Positions 47,013-58,261 of a stretch of DNA of 64,000 bases are shown one piece after another (the first letter of the stretch is position 1; every line of letters begins with the position of its first letter). The stretch comes from Bacteroidales bacterium (GTDB taxonomy: Bacteria; Bacteroidota; Bacteroidia; Bacteroidales; UBA932): assembly GCA_015060445.1 (NCBI GenBank), contig SUYL01000042.1:29594-93593 (forward strand). Reading direction: 5' to 3'. Position numbers and translations under genes: made by a program. The notes beneath the pieces were generated by a model. The model worked only from the letters and a program-made list of their open reading frames with translations. It was not told the DNA's origin and made no database searches.

Positions 47013-47026
47013 CAAACATAGCACAC

Positions 47027-47947
47027 ATGTCCCAGTATCACACTCCGGTATTGCTCAATGAGAGCGTATCAGCACTGAATATTGAAGAGAATGCCAACGG
47101 CATTTTCATTGATGTCACCTTTGGTGGTGGCGGGCACAGCCGTGAGATACTGCAGAGGCTGGGGCCAAAGGGGAAACTCATTGCCTTTGACCGCGACAGC
47201 GATGCCATAGCAAATGCCCCAAAGGACAAGAGGCTGATTATGGTGCACAACAACTTCAGGTTTATCCACAACTATGTGAGGGCACTTGGATTTGTCGGGA
47301 AGATAGACGGGATACTTGGAGACCTTGGAGTCTCTTCTCACCAGTTTGATACAGGGGAAAGAGGTTTCTCCTTCAGGTTCGACGCCAAACTGGACATGAG
47401 GATGAATACCCTTGGAGGGAAAAGTGCTGCCGATGTGGTAAATACATATACCCAGGAGGAACTTACCCGCATATTCAAGGTTTACGGAGAGTTGGACAAG
47501 CCATGGAAGGCTGCCGAACTTATCTGCAGATGGAGGGAGAACTCCCCTATTGAAACCACAGGAGATTTGAGCAAGGCAGTTGCAAAGATGTACAACAATT
47601 TTAACGAACACAAATTCCTTGCACAACTCTACCAGGCACTGAGAATTGAGGTAAATATGGAGATGAGGGCGCTGGAAGATTTCCTCAACGGAACACTGGC
47701 ATGCCTGAAGCCGCACGGAAGGCTCTCTGTAATAACATACCACTCCCTTGAAGACCGTATGGTAAAGAACTTCATGAAGAGCGGCAACACAGAAGGGAAA
47801 GAGGGAAAGGACTTTTACGGAAGAAGCACCTCCCCATTTACACTGGTGAACAGGAAACCGATACTTCCACCCGAGGAGGAGATAGCATCAAATTCCCGCA
47901 GCAGGAGTGCAAAACTGAGGGTAGCAGAGTATGCTCCCGACAAATGA
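47027..47947 (+). CDS. rsmH: 16S rRNA (cytosine1402-N4)-methyltransferase
   Basis: DVTFGGGGHSREIL, GDLGVSSHQFD, RMNTLGGKSAADVVN, ALRIEVNMEMRAL. Confidence 0.97.
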   Translation: MSQYHTPVLLNESVSALNIEENANGIFIDVTFGGGGHSREILQRLGPKGKLIAFDRDSDAIANAPKDKRLIMVHNNFRFIHNYVRALGFVGKIDGILGDLGVSSHQFDTGERGFSFRFDAKLDMRMNTLGGKSAADVVNTYTQEELTRIFKVYGELDKPWKAAELICRWRENSPIETTGDLSKAVAKMYNNFNEHKFLAQLYQALRIEVNMEMRALEDFLNGTLACLKPHGRLSVITYHSLEDRMVKNFMKSGNTEGKEGKDFYGRSTSPFTLVNRKPILPPEEEIASNSRSRSAKLRVAEYAPDK

Positions 47948-47961
47948 TTTTAAGGTAAAAT

Positions 47962-48309
47962 ATGAGCGGAACAGAAAATAAGCGGAAATTTAATTTTGCA
48001 AGTGATATATTGGGCGGCCAGATTCTATCCAGATTAAAGACGGTTGACCAATATTTCATTATATATCTGTTTTGTCTGGTAATAGCATTCATCTCAATGA
48101 ACCTTAGTGTGGAGAACACACAATTGACAATGAGACGCAACCAGAGGGAACTCAAGAACCTTAAGGCAGACTACACCGCAAAAGCGGCAAGACTGCAATA
48201 TTTGAGCAAGAGGAATGAAGTTGAAATACGCCTGCAGGAGCACGGCTCACTGTTGCAGAAACCGGTTGACCCTGCAAAGGCAGTTAAAATGGCAAGAAAA
48301 TACAATTGA
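47962..48309 (+). CDS. ftsL: FtsL-like division protein
   Basis: Single TM bitopic protein with coiled coil between rsmH and the PBP. Confidence 0.8.
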   Translation: MSGTENKRKFNFASDILGGQILSRLKTVDQYFIIYLFCLVIAFISMNLSVENTQLTMRRNQRELKNLKADYTAKAARLQYLSKRNEVEIRLQEHGSLLQKPVDPAKAVKMARKYN

Positions 48310-50435
48310 TGGAGAGAATTAACGGCATATTCAAGAAGATGGCTTTGATATATAAGCTGTTTGCCCTCATAGCCCTGGCGGTTGTGGGGAAAATTGCCTA
48401 TATGCAGTTCATTGCCCCTACCGACACAACTGCCGTTGATATTGCCTACAGGGAGGAGACAATTGAAGCCATAAGGGGAGACATCATGGCCCGCGACGGC
48501 AGACCTATGGCCACCTCTGTACCTTACTACCAGATAAGGATGGACTGTGTTGTTCCAAATGAAGACACATTCAAGAAATATATAGATGACCTGAGCGTTT
48601 CCCTTGCAGAATTCTTCAAGAACAAGAGTGCAAAAAAATACAAGGAGGAACTTGTAAAGGCCAGAAAAGATGGAAAAAGATACAAGGCCCTTGGCAACAG
48701 GCTTGTGGATTATACAGAACTTGCCCAAATAAAGAAATTCCCCATCCTCAAACTTGGAGCCAACAGGGGAGGTATAATTGTTGAGCAGAAATACAGGAGA
48801 AACAATCCGTACGGAAGGCTTGCATACCGTACAATAGGCTTTATAAACACAGAGGGCGTAGGTGTAGGAATTGAAGGGAGTTGCGACTACTACCTTAAGG
48901 GTACCCCCGGAAAGCAGACCATACAGAAGATGCTCGGAGGAGAGTGGAGGCCTGTTACCGGAGTTGAGGGTGTTGCCCCAAAAGACGGTTACGACATCCT
49001 TACAACAATAGACATTGAGATTCAGGAGGCTGCAGAAAAGGCCCTGAGGGAGCAGTTGGCAAAAGGTATGGGAATTGAAGGAGGTACCGCAATTGTAATG
49101 GAGGTTGCCACCGGAGCAGTAAGGGCAATTGCCAACATGAAAAAGATGGGAGACTCGTATGACGAATCATACAACTACGGAATTGGTGATGCCACAGAGC
49201 CTGGTTCTGTATTCAAACTAATGACACTGGTTTCATTGCTGGAAGACGGATATGTAACCCTTGAGGACCCTATAGACGGCGGAAACGGCAAATGGAGTTA
49301 TGGCGGGCACACCTATTCAGATACACACGCATACGGCATGATGGATGTAAAGACCGCCCTTGCAAAATCCTCCAACGTGGCATTTGCAAAACTTGCGGTA
49401 ACATACTATGAAGGGAAAGAGCAGCAGTATGTAGACAGGCTCAACAGCATGAAGGTTGGAGAGAGGTTCAACCTCGACATCCAGGGAGAGGGACGCGCCT
49501 CAATATACGGCCCATCAGATGCCATGTGGAGCAGATCAAGCCTCTCTTCAATGGCAATTGGCTACGCAACCCTCCTCACACCGCTGCACACCCTTACATT
49601 CTACAACGCAATTGCCAACGACGGCAAGATGATGAAACCGTATTTCATTGAGAACTATCAGGAGAACGGTGAAATTGTAAAGAATTTTGGTCCTCAGGTA
49701 ATGAGCGGTTCTATATGTTCAAAGGAGACCGCAAGGGAGGCAAGAAGAGCCTTGAGGCATGTAGTGGAGATTGGTACAGGAAGATTCATGAACAACAGCA
49801 AGTTCAAGATTGCGGGCAAGACCGGTACATCCAGAATTGCTTTTGGCGGAAAGATAGGATATGAGAAGAACGGTTTCAGAAGATACCAGGCTTCATTTGC
49901 AGGATTCTACCCTGCAGACAACCCCAAATACTCTGCAATTGTAGTACTCTACTCAGGTGAGACAAGGGGAAACTTCTACGGAGGAAGTTGGGCAGGTCCG
50001 GTATTCAAGCAGATTGCAGACCATATCTACTCTACCAGCAGCAACTGGGAACCTGTACTTGACGGGAACAGCAAAAATGTCCCTACACCGGAAGTTGCCG
50101 CAGGAAGGCTGGATGCACAGAGTAAGGTGCTTGCAGAGTTGGGTGTAGAGTTTACAAAAGTGGATATAAATGAGAGAAACATGTCGGGATGGGCAAAATT
50201 CAGCAAGGATACCTCAGGGAATCTTGCTGCCACCAATTTCTCCACAGACAATGACTCTCTTGCAAATGTTGTAAACATGGGACTTAAGGATGCCGTTTAT
50301 CTCCTTGAGAACAGCGGCTACAAGGTACAGTTTGAGGGGTACGGAAAAGTTGTGGCACAGGAACCTGCTCCAGGAAGCAAATTGCCGGAGGGCTCTACAG
50401 TAATTTTAAAATTGAAGGAAAATGGAGATCAGTAG
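48306..50435 (+). CDS. ftsI: penicillin-binding protein FtsI (transpeptidase with C-terminal PASTA)
   Basis: GDIMARDGRPMATS, EPGSVFKLMT, AKSSNVAFAKL, KTGTSRIA; C-terminal PASTA-like VVAQEPAPGSKLPEGSTVIL. Confidence 0.95.
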   Translation: MMERINGIFKKMALIYKLFALIALAVVGKIAYMQFIAPTDTTAVDIAYREETIEAIRGDIMARDGRPMATSVPYYQIRMDCVVPNEDTFKKYIDDLSVSLAEFFKNKSAKKYKEELVKARKDGKRYKALGNRLVDYTELAQIKKFPILKLGANRGGIIVEQKYRRNNPYGRLAYRTIGFINTEGVGVGIEGSCDYYLKGTPGKQTIQKMLGGEWRPVTGVEGVAPKDGYDILTTIDIEIQEAAEKALREQLAKGMGIEGGTAIVMEVATGAVRAIANMKKMGDSYDESYNYGIGDATEPGSVFKLMTLVSLLEDGYVTLEDPIDGGNGKWSYGGHTYSDTHAYGMMDVKTALAKSSNVAFAKLAVTYYEGKEQQYVDRLNSMKVGERFNLDIQGEGRASIYGPSDAMWSRSSLSSMAIGYATLLTPLHTLTFYNAIANDGKMMKPYFIENYQENGEIVKNFGPQVMSGSICSKETAREARRALRHVVEIGTGRFMNNSKFKIAGKTGTSRIAFGGKIGYEKNGFRRYQASFAGFYPADNPKYSAIVVLYSGETRGNFYGGSWAGPVFKQIADHIYSTSSNWEPVLDGNSKNVPTPEVAAGRLDAQSKVLAELGVEFTKVDINERNMSGWAKFSKDTSGNLAATNFSTDNDSLANVVNMGLKDAVYLLENSGYKVQFEGYGKVVAQEPAPGSKLPEGSTVILKLKENGDQ

Positions 50436-51885
50436 AATTTTAAAAGGGGTTGAATTGTGCAGCACCTTCAAAGATGGTGATGTACAGGCAGTAAGTTGTG
50501 ATTCAAGGACCTGTACCCGCGGCTCGCTCTTTGTGGCCGTAAGGGGTGCCGATACTGACGGCCATTCCTATATAGGCAAGGCTATTGAGATGGGTGCCTC
50601 ACATATTGTATGCGAGGAGATTCCACAACAGGTAAAGGATACCGGTGCAGAGTTCATACTGGTTAAGGAGAGCCGCAAGGCTGTTGCCCAAATTGCCTCA
50701 AATTTCTACGGCAACCCTTCAGAGAAACTGAGGGTAGTTGCTGTTACAGGTACAAACGGCAAAACATCCATAGCCACACTGCTGTATAACCTGTTTACAA
50801 AACTGGGATATTGTTGCGGACTCCTCTCCACTATAGCAAACTACGTGGGGGACAGGAGGTACGAGACCCTGAACACAACCCCTGGACCAATGGAACTGAA
50901 CAGGCTCCTGGCCCAGATGGCAGACCAGGGGTGCGAGTTCTGCTTTATGGAGGCAAGTTCCCACGCAATTGACCAGCAAAGGACAGAGGGGATAAAGTTT
51001 GAGGGGGCCATCTTCACAAACCTTACCCACGACCATCTGGATTACCACAAGACATTTGCCAACTACCTTGCCTGCAAGAAGAGACTGTTTGACACCCTTC
51101 CAAAAGATGCCTTTGCCCTTACCAATATAGATGACCGCAACGGTGAGATAATGGTACAGAACACCAAAGCACAGATACATACCTACTCATGCCGCAACTG
51201 GGCAGACTTTAGGGTAAAGATTCTGGAGAAGACAATTGAAGGGATGCTCCTGAACATAAACGGCAAAGAGGTATGGTGCAGATTCATTGGAGTACACAAT
51301 GCCGCCAACCTTACAGCGGTATATGGTGCGGCAATCCTCCTGGGTGCAAAAGAGGAGGAGACAATTACAGCAATGAGCAGCCTCACTTCTGTAGCAGGAA
51401 GGCTGGAGTACTTCAAAGGGGAAGATGACATTATTGCAGCAGTGGATTATGCACATACTCCCGACGCCCTTGAGAATGTCCTCAAAACCCTCAAGGACCT
51501 TGAACCATGCGGAGACCTCATTTGCGTATTCGGGTGCGGAGGCAACAGGGACAAGACCAAAAGGCCGGAGATGGGTGCAATAGCAACCAAATATGCCAAT
51601 AGGGTAATTGTAACCTCAGACAACCCGAGATTTGAGGACCCCAATGAGATAATTGCAGACATAAAAGGCGGCATGGATATAAAAGGGAAGGCAATCTCCC
51701 TCTTTATTCCCGACAGGGTTGAAGCCATACACACCGCAATACTCACAGCCAAACCCGGCTCAATAGTGCTGGTTGCCGGCAAAGGACACGAAGATTACCA
51801 GATCATAGGGGGCGTAAAGCACCACATGGACGATAAAGAAATAATTAAAGAATCATTCCTCATGCAGAAGGAAGCAAAAAACTGA
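50422..51885 (+). CDS. murE: UDP-MurNAc-tripeptide synthetase
   Basis: VTGTNGKTSIATLLYNL, EASSHAIDQQRTEG, VDYAHTPDALENVL, TSDNPRFEDP. Confidence 0.97.
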   Translation: MEISRILKGVELCSTFKDGDVQAVSCDSRTCTRGSLFVAVRGADTDGHSYIGKAIEMGASHIVCEEIPQQVKDTGAEFILVKESRKAVAQIASNFYGNPSEKLRVVAVTGTNGKTSIATLLYNLFTKLGYCCGLLSTIANYVGDRRYETLNTTPGPMELNRLLAQMADQGCEFCFMEASSHAIDQQRTEGIKFEGAIFTNLTHDHLDYHKTFANYLACKKRLFDTLPKDAFALTNIDDRNGEIMVQNTKAQIHTYSCRNWADFRVKILEKTIEGMLLNINGKEVWCRFIGVHNAANLTAVYGAAILLGAKEEETITAMSSLTSVAGRLEYFKGEDDIIAAVDYAHTPDALENVLKTLKDLEPCGDLICVFGCGGNRDKTKRPEMGAIATKYANRVIVTSDNPRFEDPNEIIADIKGGMDIKGKAISLFIPDRVEAIHTAILTAKPGSIVLVAGKGHEDYQIIGGVKHHMDDKEIIKESFLMQKEAKN

Positions 51886-51893
51886 GTTAGAAA

Positions 51894-53084
51894 ATGATAT
51901 ACCATCTGTTCGATTACTTGAGCAAGTCCGGGGTTGATTTTCCCGGAATAGGATTGATGCAATACATCACATTCAGGGCCCTCATTGCCCTAATGACTGC
52001 ATTGCTGGTTGCATTGTATGCCGGCCCAAAAATTATAAAGATGCTCCAGAAGAAGCAGATTGGAGAAGATATAAGGGACCTTGGCCTTGAGGGGCAGATG
52101 CAGAAGAAAGGGACCCCTACCATGGGAGGTATAATAATCATCCTCTCGCTGGTAATTCCGGCCCTGCTGTTCGGGAACCTCACCAACATTTACGTACAGT
52201 TGCTCATAGTAACAGCAATATGGCTTGGACTGATAGGTTTCCTTGACGACTCAATAAAGGTATTCAAGAAGAACAAGGATGGCTTGAGCGGCAAATACAA
52301 GATTATTGGACAGGTTACACTGGGCCTTGTTGTTGGTCTTGCACTTTGCATGAGCGACCAGACAGGGCTGCAGAACACCCTCACTACCATACCGTTCATA
52401 AAGGACAACCAGTTCGATTACGCATGGCTTAGCCCGTTCGGGGGCGAATTTGGGGAGATATTCACAAGAATAATCTACGTGGTGGTTGTAATATTTGTGA
52501 TTACCGCCGTTTCCAACGGCTCCAACCTTACGGACGGAATGGACGGTCTGGCAACAGGAGTGTCGGCCTTCATTGGAATTACAATTGCAATACTTGCATA
52601 TTTGTCGGGAAACACAATATACGCTTCATACCTGGATATAATGTACATTCCACATAGCGGAGAAGTGGTAATCTTCATGTCTGCATTCATTGGGGCACTG
52701 GTGGGATTCCTCTGGTACAACACCTACCCAGCCCAGGTATTCATGGGAGATACGGGAAGTCTCGCACTGGGAGGAATAATTGCAGTATCAGCAATTCTCC
52801 TGAGAAAGGAACTCCTCATTCCGGTAATGTGCGGAATATTCCTTGTGGAGAGCCTCTCTGTAATTATGCAGAGATATTACTTCAAGTATACAAAGAAGAA
52901 ATACGGAGAAGGGAGGAGGATATTCAAGATGAGTCCTCTGCACCACCACTTTCAGAAAGAGGGTATTCCTGCAATAATACAGACCCCACAAAAGGCGCTG
53001 CCTGAGGCCAAAATTGTGGTAAGATTCTGGATTATAACAATTTTGCTTTGTGCAATAACAATAATAACACTTAAAATCAGATAA
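51894..53084 (+). CDS. mraY: phospho-N-acetylmuramoyl-pentapeptide transferase
   Basis: [46 protein letters not shown]. Confidence 0.97.
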   Translation: MIYHLFDYLSKSGVDFPGIGLMQYITFRALIALMTALLVALYAGPKIIKMLQKKQIGEDIRDLGLEGQMQKKGTPTMGGIIIILSLVIPALLFGNLTNIYVQLLIVTAIWLGLIGFLDDSIKVFKKNKDGLSGKYKIIGQVTLGLVVGLALCMSDQTGLQNTLTTIPFIKDNQFDYAWLSPFGGEFGEIFTRIIYVVVVIFVITAVSNGSNLTDGMDGLATGVSAFIGITIAILAYLSGNTIYASYLDIMYIPHSGEVVIFMSAFIGALVGFLWYNTYPAQVFMGDTGSLALGGIIAVSAILLRKELLIPVMCGIFLVESLSVIMQRYYFKYTKKKYGEGRRIFKMSPLHHHFQKEGIPAIIQTPQKALPEAKIVVRFWIITILLCAITIITLKIR

Positions 53085-53086
53085 CA

Positions 53087-54421
53087 ATGCAAAGAGTTGT
53101 TGTTCTTGGCGGAGGAGAGAGCGGTACAGGATCTGCCGTTCTTGCAAAAGTAAAGGGATTTGATGTATTCCTAAGCGACAGCGGAAACCTTAAAGAAGAG
53201 GCAAAGGCACTGTTGCGCAAATGGGACATTGAGTTTGAGGAGGGGGGACACACATTGGAGAAAATTTACAATGCCAATGAAATAGTGAAAAGCCCCGGCA
53301 TACCCGAAACCGCACCCCTTATAGTTGCCGCAAGGGAGAAAGGGATAAGGATAATCTCAGAAATTGAATTTGCAGGGAGATACGATTCTGCAAAGAAGAT
53401 ATGCATCACCGGAAGCAACGGCAAGACAACAACCACATCGCTGATCTACTTCATGCTCAAGAATGCAGGGCTGAATGTGGGACTGGCCGGCAACATAGGG
53501 CAAAGTTACGCATACCAGGTGGCAACCCAGAAATACGACTACTATGTACTTGAGTTGAGCAGTTTCCAGTTGGACGGCATGTATGAGTTCAAGGCAGACA
53601 TTGCAATACTCATGAACATTACTCCCGACCATCTTGACCGCTATGACTTTAAGATGCAGAACTACATAAACTCCAAGTTCCGCATCACCCAGAACATGAA
53701 GGAGGAGGACTGTTTCATATTCTGCCAGGACGACCCTGTAACAATTGGGGAACTTGAAAAGATTGTAACCCGCGCAAAAATGCTCCCATTCACACAAAAG
53801 GGAAAGGTTGAAGAGGGTGCCTTCATTGAGGACGAGAGGGTATGCATAACATTAAACGGAGACGTTGACTACATATATCTGAAGGAACTTGCCCTGCAGG
53901 GGAAACACAATGTATATAACTCAATGGCTGCAGCAATAGCGGCAAAAGCCATAAAGATAGACAAGAAAGTAATAAGGGAGAGCCTCATGACATTCAGCGG
54001 AGTTGAACACCGCATGGAGAAAGTGCTCAAGATAAAGAACGTCCTTTACATAAATGACTCAAAGGCCACCAATGTAGATTCTGCATGGTACGCCCTTGAC
54101 AGCATGACAACCCCTGTAGTATGGATTGCCGGAGGAAAAGACAAGGGGAATGATTATGAACCTTTATACCAACTTGTAAAGGACAAGGTAAGGGTACTTA
54201 TATGCATGGGACTCCACAATGAAAAACTGCATGAGAATTTTGCAGACAAGGTAGATATGATATTTGACGTGCAGTCTGCACAGGATGCCGTTGCAAAGGC
54301 ATACGAAGTGGCACAAAGTGGAGAAACGGTACTTCTCTCGCCATGTTGCGCAAGTTTTGACCTCTTCAAGAGTTACGAAGACAGGGGGAAACAGTTTAAG
54401 GATGCTGTAAGAAATTTATAA
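53087..54421 (+). CDS. murD: UDP-MurNAc-L-alanine--D-glutamate ligase
   Basis: ITGSNGKTTTTSLI, ELSSFQLD, MNITPDHLDRY, NDSKATNVDSAWYAL. Confidence 0.97.
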   Translation: MQRVVVLGGGESGTGSAVLAKVKGFDVFLSDSGNLKEEAKALLRKWDIEFEEGGHTLEKIYNANEIVKSPGIPETAPLIVAAREKGIRIISEIEFAGRYDSAKKICITGSNGKTTTTSLIYFMLKNAGLNVGLAGNIGQSYAYQVATQKYDYYVLELSSFQLDGMYEFKADIAILMNITPDHLDRYDFKMQNYINSKFRITQNMKEEDCFIFCQDDPVTIGELEKIVTRAKMLPFTQKGKVEEGAFIEDERVCITLNGDVDYIYLKELALQGKHNVYNSMAAAIAAKAIKIDKKVIRESLMTFSGVEHRMEKVLKIKNVLYINDSKATNVDSAWYALDSMTTPVVWIAGGKDKGNDYEPLYQLVKDKVRVLICMGLHNEKLHENFADKVDMIFDVQSAQDAVAKAYEVAQSGETVLLSPCCASFDLFKSYEDRGKQFKDAVRNL

Positions 54422-54427
54422 AAGGAT

Positions 54428-55732
54428 ATGGAGAACTTGAAAGTAGATAAAAAGGAGTCTATGCTGAGCAGACTCAATGGAGACAAAGTTATATGGACAG
54501 TGGTATTCCTGCTGTCTCTGATTTCCATTGCCCTTATCTACTCTTCAAGCAGTTCTTTGGCATACAAGGAGAAGACTACAAACTTTGCATTCCTGATAAA
54601 GCAGATACAGTTTGTATTCATGGGGCTTGTGGCACTGTATGTCTGCTACAAAGTTCCGTTGGGATGGTACAGGGGTCTGGCCAACATAGCATTGCTCACC
54701 AGTGTTGTACTGCTGGCCCTAACCCCAATAATAGGAGTTGAGATAAACGGTGCAAAAAGGTGGATAAACCTGGGGTTCACCACTTTCCAGCCTACAGAGA
54801 TGGCCAAGATTGCAATAGTGCTCTACCTGGCCAGGGCCCTGGAGGTCTCCCGGCTGGATACCTTCAAGGAGTTCCTCATAAGGATTATCCTCCCAATAGG
54901 TGTAACCTGTATCCTTATTCTCATAGGAAGTGTATCGGCAGCGCTCTTTGTTGGAATGATATCACTCCTCATGCTTGTTATAGCGGGGGTAAAGTGGAAT
55001 TATATCTTTAAGGCGGGTGGTATAGCGGCTGGTGCCCTGGTGTTCATAATTGTACTACACATGGCAGGGCTTACCCTTTTCTCAAGGCTGGACACAGCAT
55101 TGAGCCGAGTTACAAAGTTTGTCTCCAACAACGAGATATCTAAAGAACTCACCCCGGAAGAGAAACAGAAAGAGGCAGACAAGACATACCAGGCAGATAT
55201 GGCCAAAGTTGCAATATCGTCTGTAGGAATTATAGGGAAAGGGCCGGGCAAAAGTACCCAGCGCTACTTCCTCCCCCACCCTTACTCAGACTACATCTTT
55301 ACAATTATAATTGAGGAGTACGGACTTGCAGGGGGAATAGGTGTTATCCTGCTTTACCTGTGGTTCCTGTTCCGGTGCATAATACTGGTAAAAAACTGCA
55401 CAAAAGTATTTACGGCACTCACTGTTGCAGGATTGGGACTGCTCATAACTGTTCAGGCAACACTGCACATACTGGTGAATGTAGGATACCTCCCTGTAAC
55501 GGGGCATACATTGCCCCTGTTGAGCCTGGGAGGAACCTCATTGGTAATTCTCAGTTGTGCATTTGGAATAATCCTCTCGGTGAGCCGCACAATTGACATA
55601 TCGTCGCAAAAGAAAAGGGAGCAGGAGGCTGCAGCAACAGCAGAGAGTGTAAAACCGGTTGCAGTAACAGCCGGCAATATGGAGGAAGATAAAGAATATG
55701 AAATAATGGGTCCTGGAGACCAGTTCAAATAG
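54428..55732 (+). CDS. ftsW: FtsW/RodA/SpoVE-family glycosyltransferase
   Basis: KRWINLGFTTFQPTEMAKIA, LPHPYSDYIFTIIIEEYGL, GHTLPLLSLGGTS. Confidence 0.96.
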   Translation: MENLKVDKKESMLSRLNGDKVIWTVVFLLSLISIALIYSSSSSLAYKEKTTNFAFLIKQIQFVFMGLVALYVCYKVPLGWYRGLANIALLTSVVLLALTPIIGVEINGAKRWINLGFTTFQPTEMAKIAIVLYLARALEVSRLDTFKEFLIRIILPIGVTCILILIGSVSAALFVGMISLLMLVIAGVKWNYIFKAGGIAAGALVFIIVLHMAGLTLFSRLDTALSRVTKFVSNNEISKELTPEEKQKEADKTYQADMAKVAISSVGIIGKGPGKSTQRYFLPHPYSDYIFTIIIEEYGLAGGIGVILLYLWFLFRCIILVKNCTKVFTALTVAGLGLLITVQATLHILVNVGYLPVTGHTLPLLSLGGTSLVILSCAFGIILSVSRTIDISSQKKREQEAAATAESVKPVAVTAGNMEEDKEYEIMGPGDQFK

Positions 55733-55738
55733 AGAGTT

Positions 55739-56866
55739 ATGGAAAATGAATTGAGAGTAATAATAAGCGGAGGCGGTACAGGGGGACACATTTTCCCTGC
55801 CATATCCATTGCCAATGCCATTAAGGAGGCAAGGCCTGATGCACACATACTTTTTGTAGGGGCTTTGGGCAAAATGGAGATGGAGAAGGTTCCTGCCGCA
55901 GGATATCAGATTAAAGGAATTCCTGCAAGGGGGCTCAAGCGTCCTCTCTACTCATTGTCCAATATTTCCGTTGCACTGGACTACCTCAAATGCAAGAGGA
56001 TTGCAAAGAGGATAATAAGGGAGTTCAGACCAAACCTCATTGTTGGAGTTGGAGGATATGCCAGCGCTGCAATAGTTGGAGCGGGCTCAAAAATGGGTAT
56101 CCCCGTATTGCTTCAGGAGCAGAACTCATTTGCAGGACTGGTAAACCGCAAGAATGCCAAGAATGCCAGCAAAATATGTGTAGCATACGACGGAATGGAG
56201 AGATTCTTCCCCGCAGATAGGATACTCAATACCGGTAACCCCATAAGGAAAGACATCTCAAAGGCCACCCCTGAGCAAAAGGGAGAAGGATACAGATACT
56301 ATAATCTTTCTCCAAACAAAAAGACCGTGTTTGTGGTTGGAGGAAGCCTGGGGTGCCGCACCCTCAACGAGTGCATGCAAAAGGCAGTGGAGGAGAATAC
56401 CCTGTTTACAGAAGAGGGGGAATACCAGGTAATCTGGCAGCACGGCAAAATATACAAAAATGAGGTAGACTCTTTCATGAAAGGGAAAGGGAACTCAAGC
56501 ATATATTTCTCAGACTTTATCCAAAGGATGGATCTGGCATACGCAATTGCAGATGTGGTTGTGAGCAGGGCCGGGGCCGGTACAATTTCTGAATTGTGCG
56601 TAGCGGAAAAATGTACCGTATTTGTCCCTTCTCCTGTAGTGGCAGAAGACCACCAGACCCACAATGCAATGGCCCTTGTAAACAAGGGTGCGGCACTTAT
56701 AGTTAAGGATGCAGATGCACAGGAACAATTGCTTCCATGCATTGCCGGGCTTCTTGAAAACCCTGAGAAGATAAAGGAACTTGAGACCAACATTGCCAAA
56801 CTTGCCAAAAAGGATGCTGCCGCAACAATTGCAGCAGAATGTCTGAAACTTGCATATAGAAGATAA
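55739..56866 (+). CDS. murG: UDP-GlcNAc transferase MurG
   Basis: GGGTGGHIFPAISIA, GVGGYASAAIV, LLQEQNSFAGLVNR, VSRAGAGTISEL. Confidence 0.97.
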   Translation: MENELRVIISGGGTGGHIFPAISIANAIKEARPDAHILFVGALGKMEMEKVPAAGYQIKGIPARGLKRPLYSLSNISVALDYLKCKRIAKRIIREFRPNLIVGVGGYASAAIVGAGSKMGIPVLLQEQNSFAGLVNRKNAKNASKICVAYDGMERFFPADRILNTGNPIRKDISKATPEQKGEGYRYYNLSPNKKTVFVVGGSLGCRTLNECMQKAVEENTLFTEEGEYQVIWQHGKIYKNEVDSFMKGKGNSSIYFSDFIQRMDLAYAIADVVVSRAGAGTISELCVAEKCTVFVPSPVVAEDHQTHNAMALVNKGAALIVKDADAQEQLLPCIAGLLENPEKIKELETNIAKLAKKDAAATIAAECLKLAYRR

Positions 56867-56869
56867 GAG

Positions 56870-58258
56870 ATGAAGAACGTATATTTCATAGGAATTGGAG
56901 GTATAGGAATGAGCGCAATAGCCCGTTACTATAACCACGCCGGCTACCAGGTGAGCGGATACGACCGTACCCCAAGCAAACTCACACAAAAACTTGAGGA
57001 GGAGGGGATACATATCCACTATACCCCACGCACAGATGCAATACCGCAAGATAAGGAGGAGACATTGGTAATATACACCCCGGCCATCCCTAAAGATATG
57101 GAAGAACTGGTTTATGTGCAGGAGAAAGGATACAGACTCATAAAACGCTCAAGGGCTTTGGGAGAGATTGCCTCAACCCAGAAGTGCCTGGGAGTGGCAG
57201 GGACACACGGCAAAACAACTACAAGCACACTGCTTGCCCATTTATATACCCATTCCGGGGAGGGATGCTCCGCATTCCTTGGAGGGATCTCAAAGAATTA
57301 CCACACAAACCTCCTGCTGAGCAAAAACCCGGTACTTGTTGCGGAGGCAGATGAATTTGACCGTTCATTCCTCCAACTTTTTCCCGACGTGGCCATCATC
57401 ACCTCAACTGATGCAGACCACCTGGATATCTACGGAGATGTAAATACTATAAGGGAGGCTTTTGCCGAGTTTGCAGGGCAGATAAAGGAGAACGGCGCAT
57501 TGGTACTGAAGAAGGGGGTTGAAATTGACCTGAGCAATGTAAAGGCAAAAGTTTACAGTTACACCTTTGAAGGGGAAGCGGACTTCTACCCTGCCAACCT
57601 CCAGCCGGTAGAGGGGGGATACTACAGGTTCAACCTTGTTTATCCTGCATATACCACAATTTACGGCACAACTGTTCAGGCCGGCACAATTGAGGGATGT
57701 ACCGTTGGAATTCCAGGCTGGGTAAATGTAGAGAACGGTATTGCTGCGGCTGCCGCCGCCCTCCTTGGAGGCTTGCAGCCGGAGAAGGTAAAAGAGGCCC
57801 TTACCGCATTCCAGGGTGTTGAAAGGAGATTTGACGTACATATAAATACACCTGAGATTGCATACATAGATGATTATGCGCACCACCCTCAGGAACTGGC
57901 CTCAGCCATAACATCGCTAAGGAACATTTTCCCGGGGAGGAAGATTACAGGAATTTTCCAGCCGCACCTCTACACCAGAACCAGAGATTTTGCGCCTGAA
58001 TTTGCCAAGAGTCTGAGCATGCTTGATGAACTTCTGCTGCTGGACATTTATCCTGCAAGGGAACTCCCTATAGAGGGGGTAACCTCGGAGATAATTTTCA
58101 AAGATGTTGCTGCAGAAAAGAAAACACTCCTTAAAAAGGAGGAGGTTCTGGATTTCCTTAAGGGGAAAGAAGATGTGGATGTGCTGGTAACTTTTGGTGC
58201 AGGTGATATTGACAGGCTGATTGTACCTATTGAAAACCTATTGAAAGAGAGAATTTAG
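56870..58258 (+). CDS. murC: UDP-MurNAc-L-alanine ligase
   Basis: GIGGIGMSAIARYY, VAGTHGKTTTSTLLAHL, VAEADEFDRSFLQL, DDYAHHPQELASAI. Confidence 0.97.
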   Translation: MKNVYFIGIGGIGMSAIARYYNHAGYQVSGYDRTPSKLTQKLEEEGIHIHYTPRTDAIPQDKEETLVIYTPAIPKDMEELVYVQEKGYRLIKRSRALGEIASTQKCLGVAGTHGKTTTSTLLAHLYTHSGEGCSAFLGGISKNYHTNLLLSKNPVLVAEADEFDRSFLQLFPDVAIITSTDADHLDIYGDVNTIREAFAEFAGQIKENGALVLKKGVEIDLSNVKAKVYSYTFEGEADFYPANLQPVEGGYYRFNLVYPAYTTIYGTTVQAGTIEGCTVGIPGWVNVENGIAAAAAALLGGLQPEKVKEALTAFQGVERRFDVHINTPEIAYIDDYAHHPQELASAITSLRNIFPGRKITGIFQPHLYTRTRDFAPEFAKSLSMLDELLLLDIYPARELPIEGVTSEIIFKDVAAEKKTLLKKEEVLDFLKGKEDVDVLVTFGAGDIDRLIVPIENLLKERI

Positions 58259-58261
58259 AAG

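Noticed and set aside
47069-47743. 224-aa minus-strand ORF inside rsmH
   Set aside because: rsmH motifs are unambiguous; antisense frame is compositional
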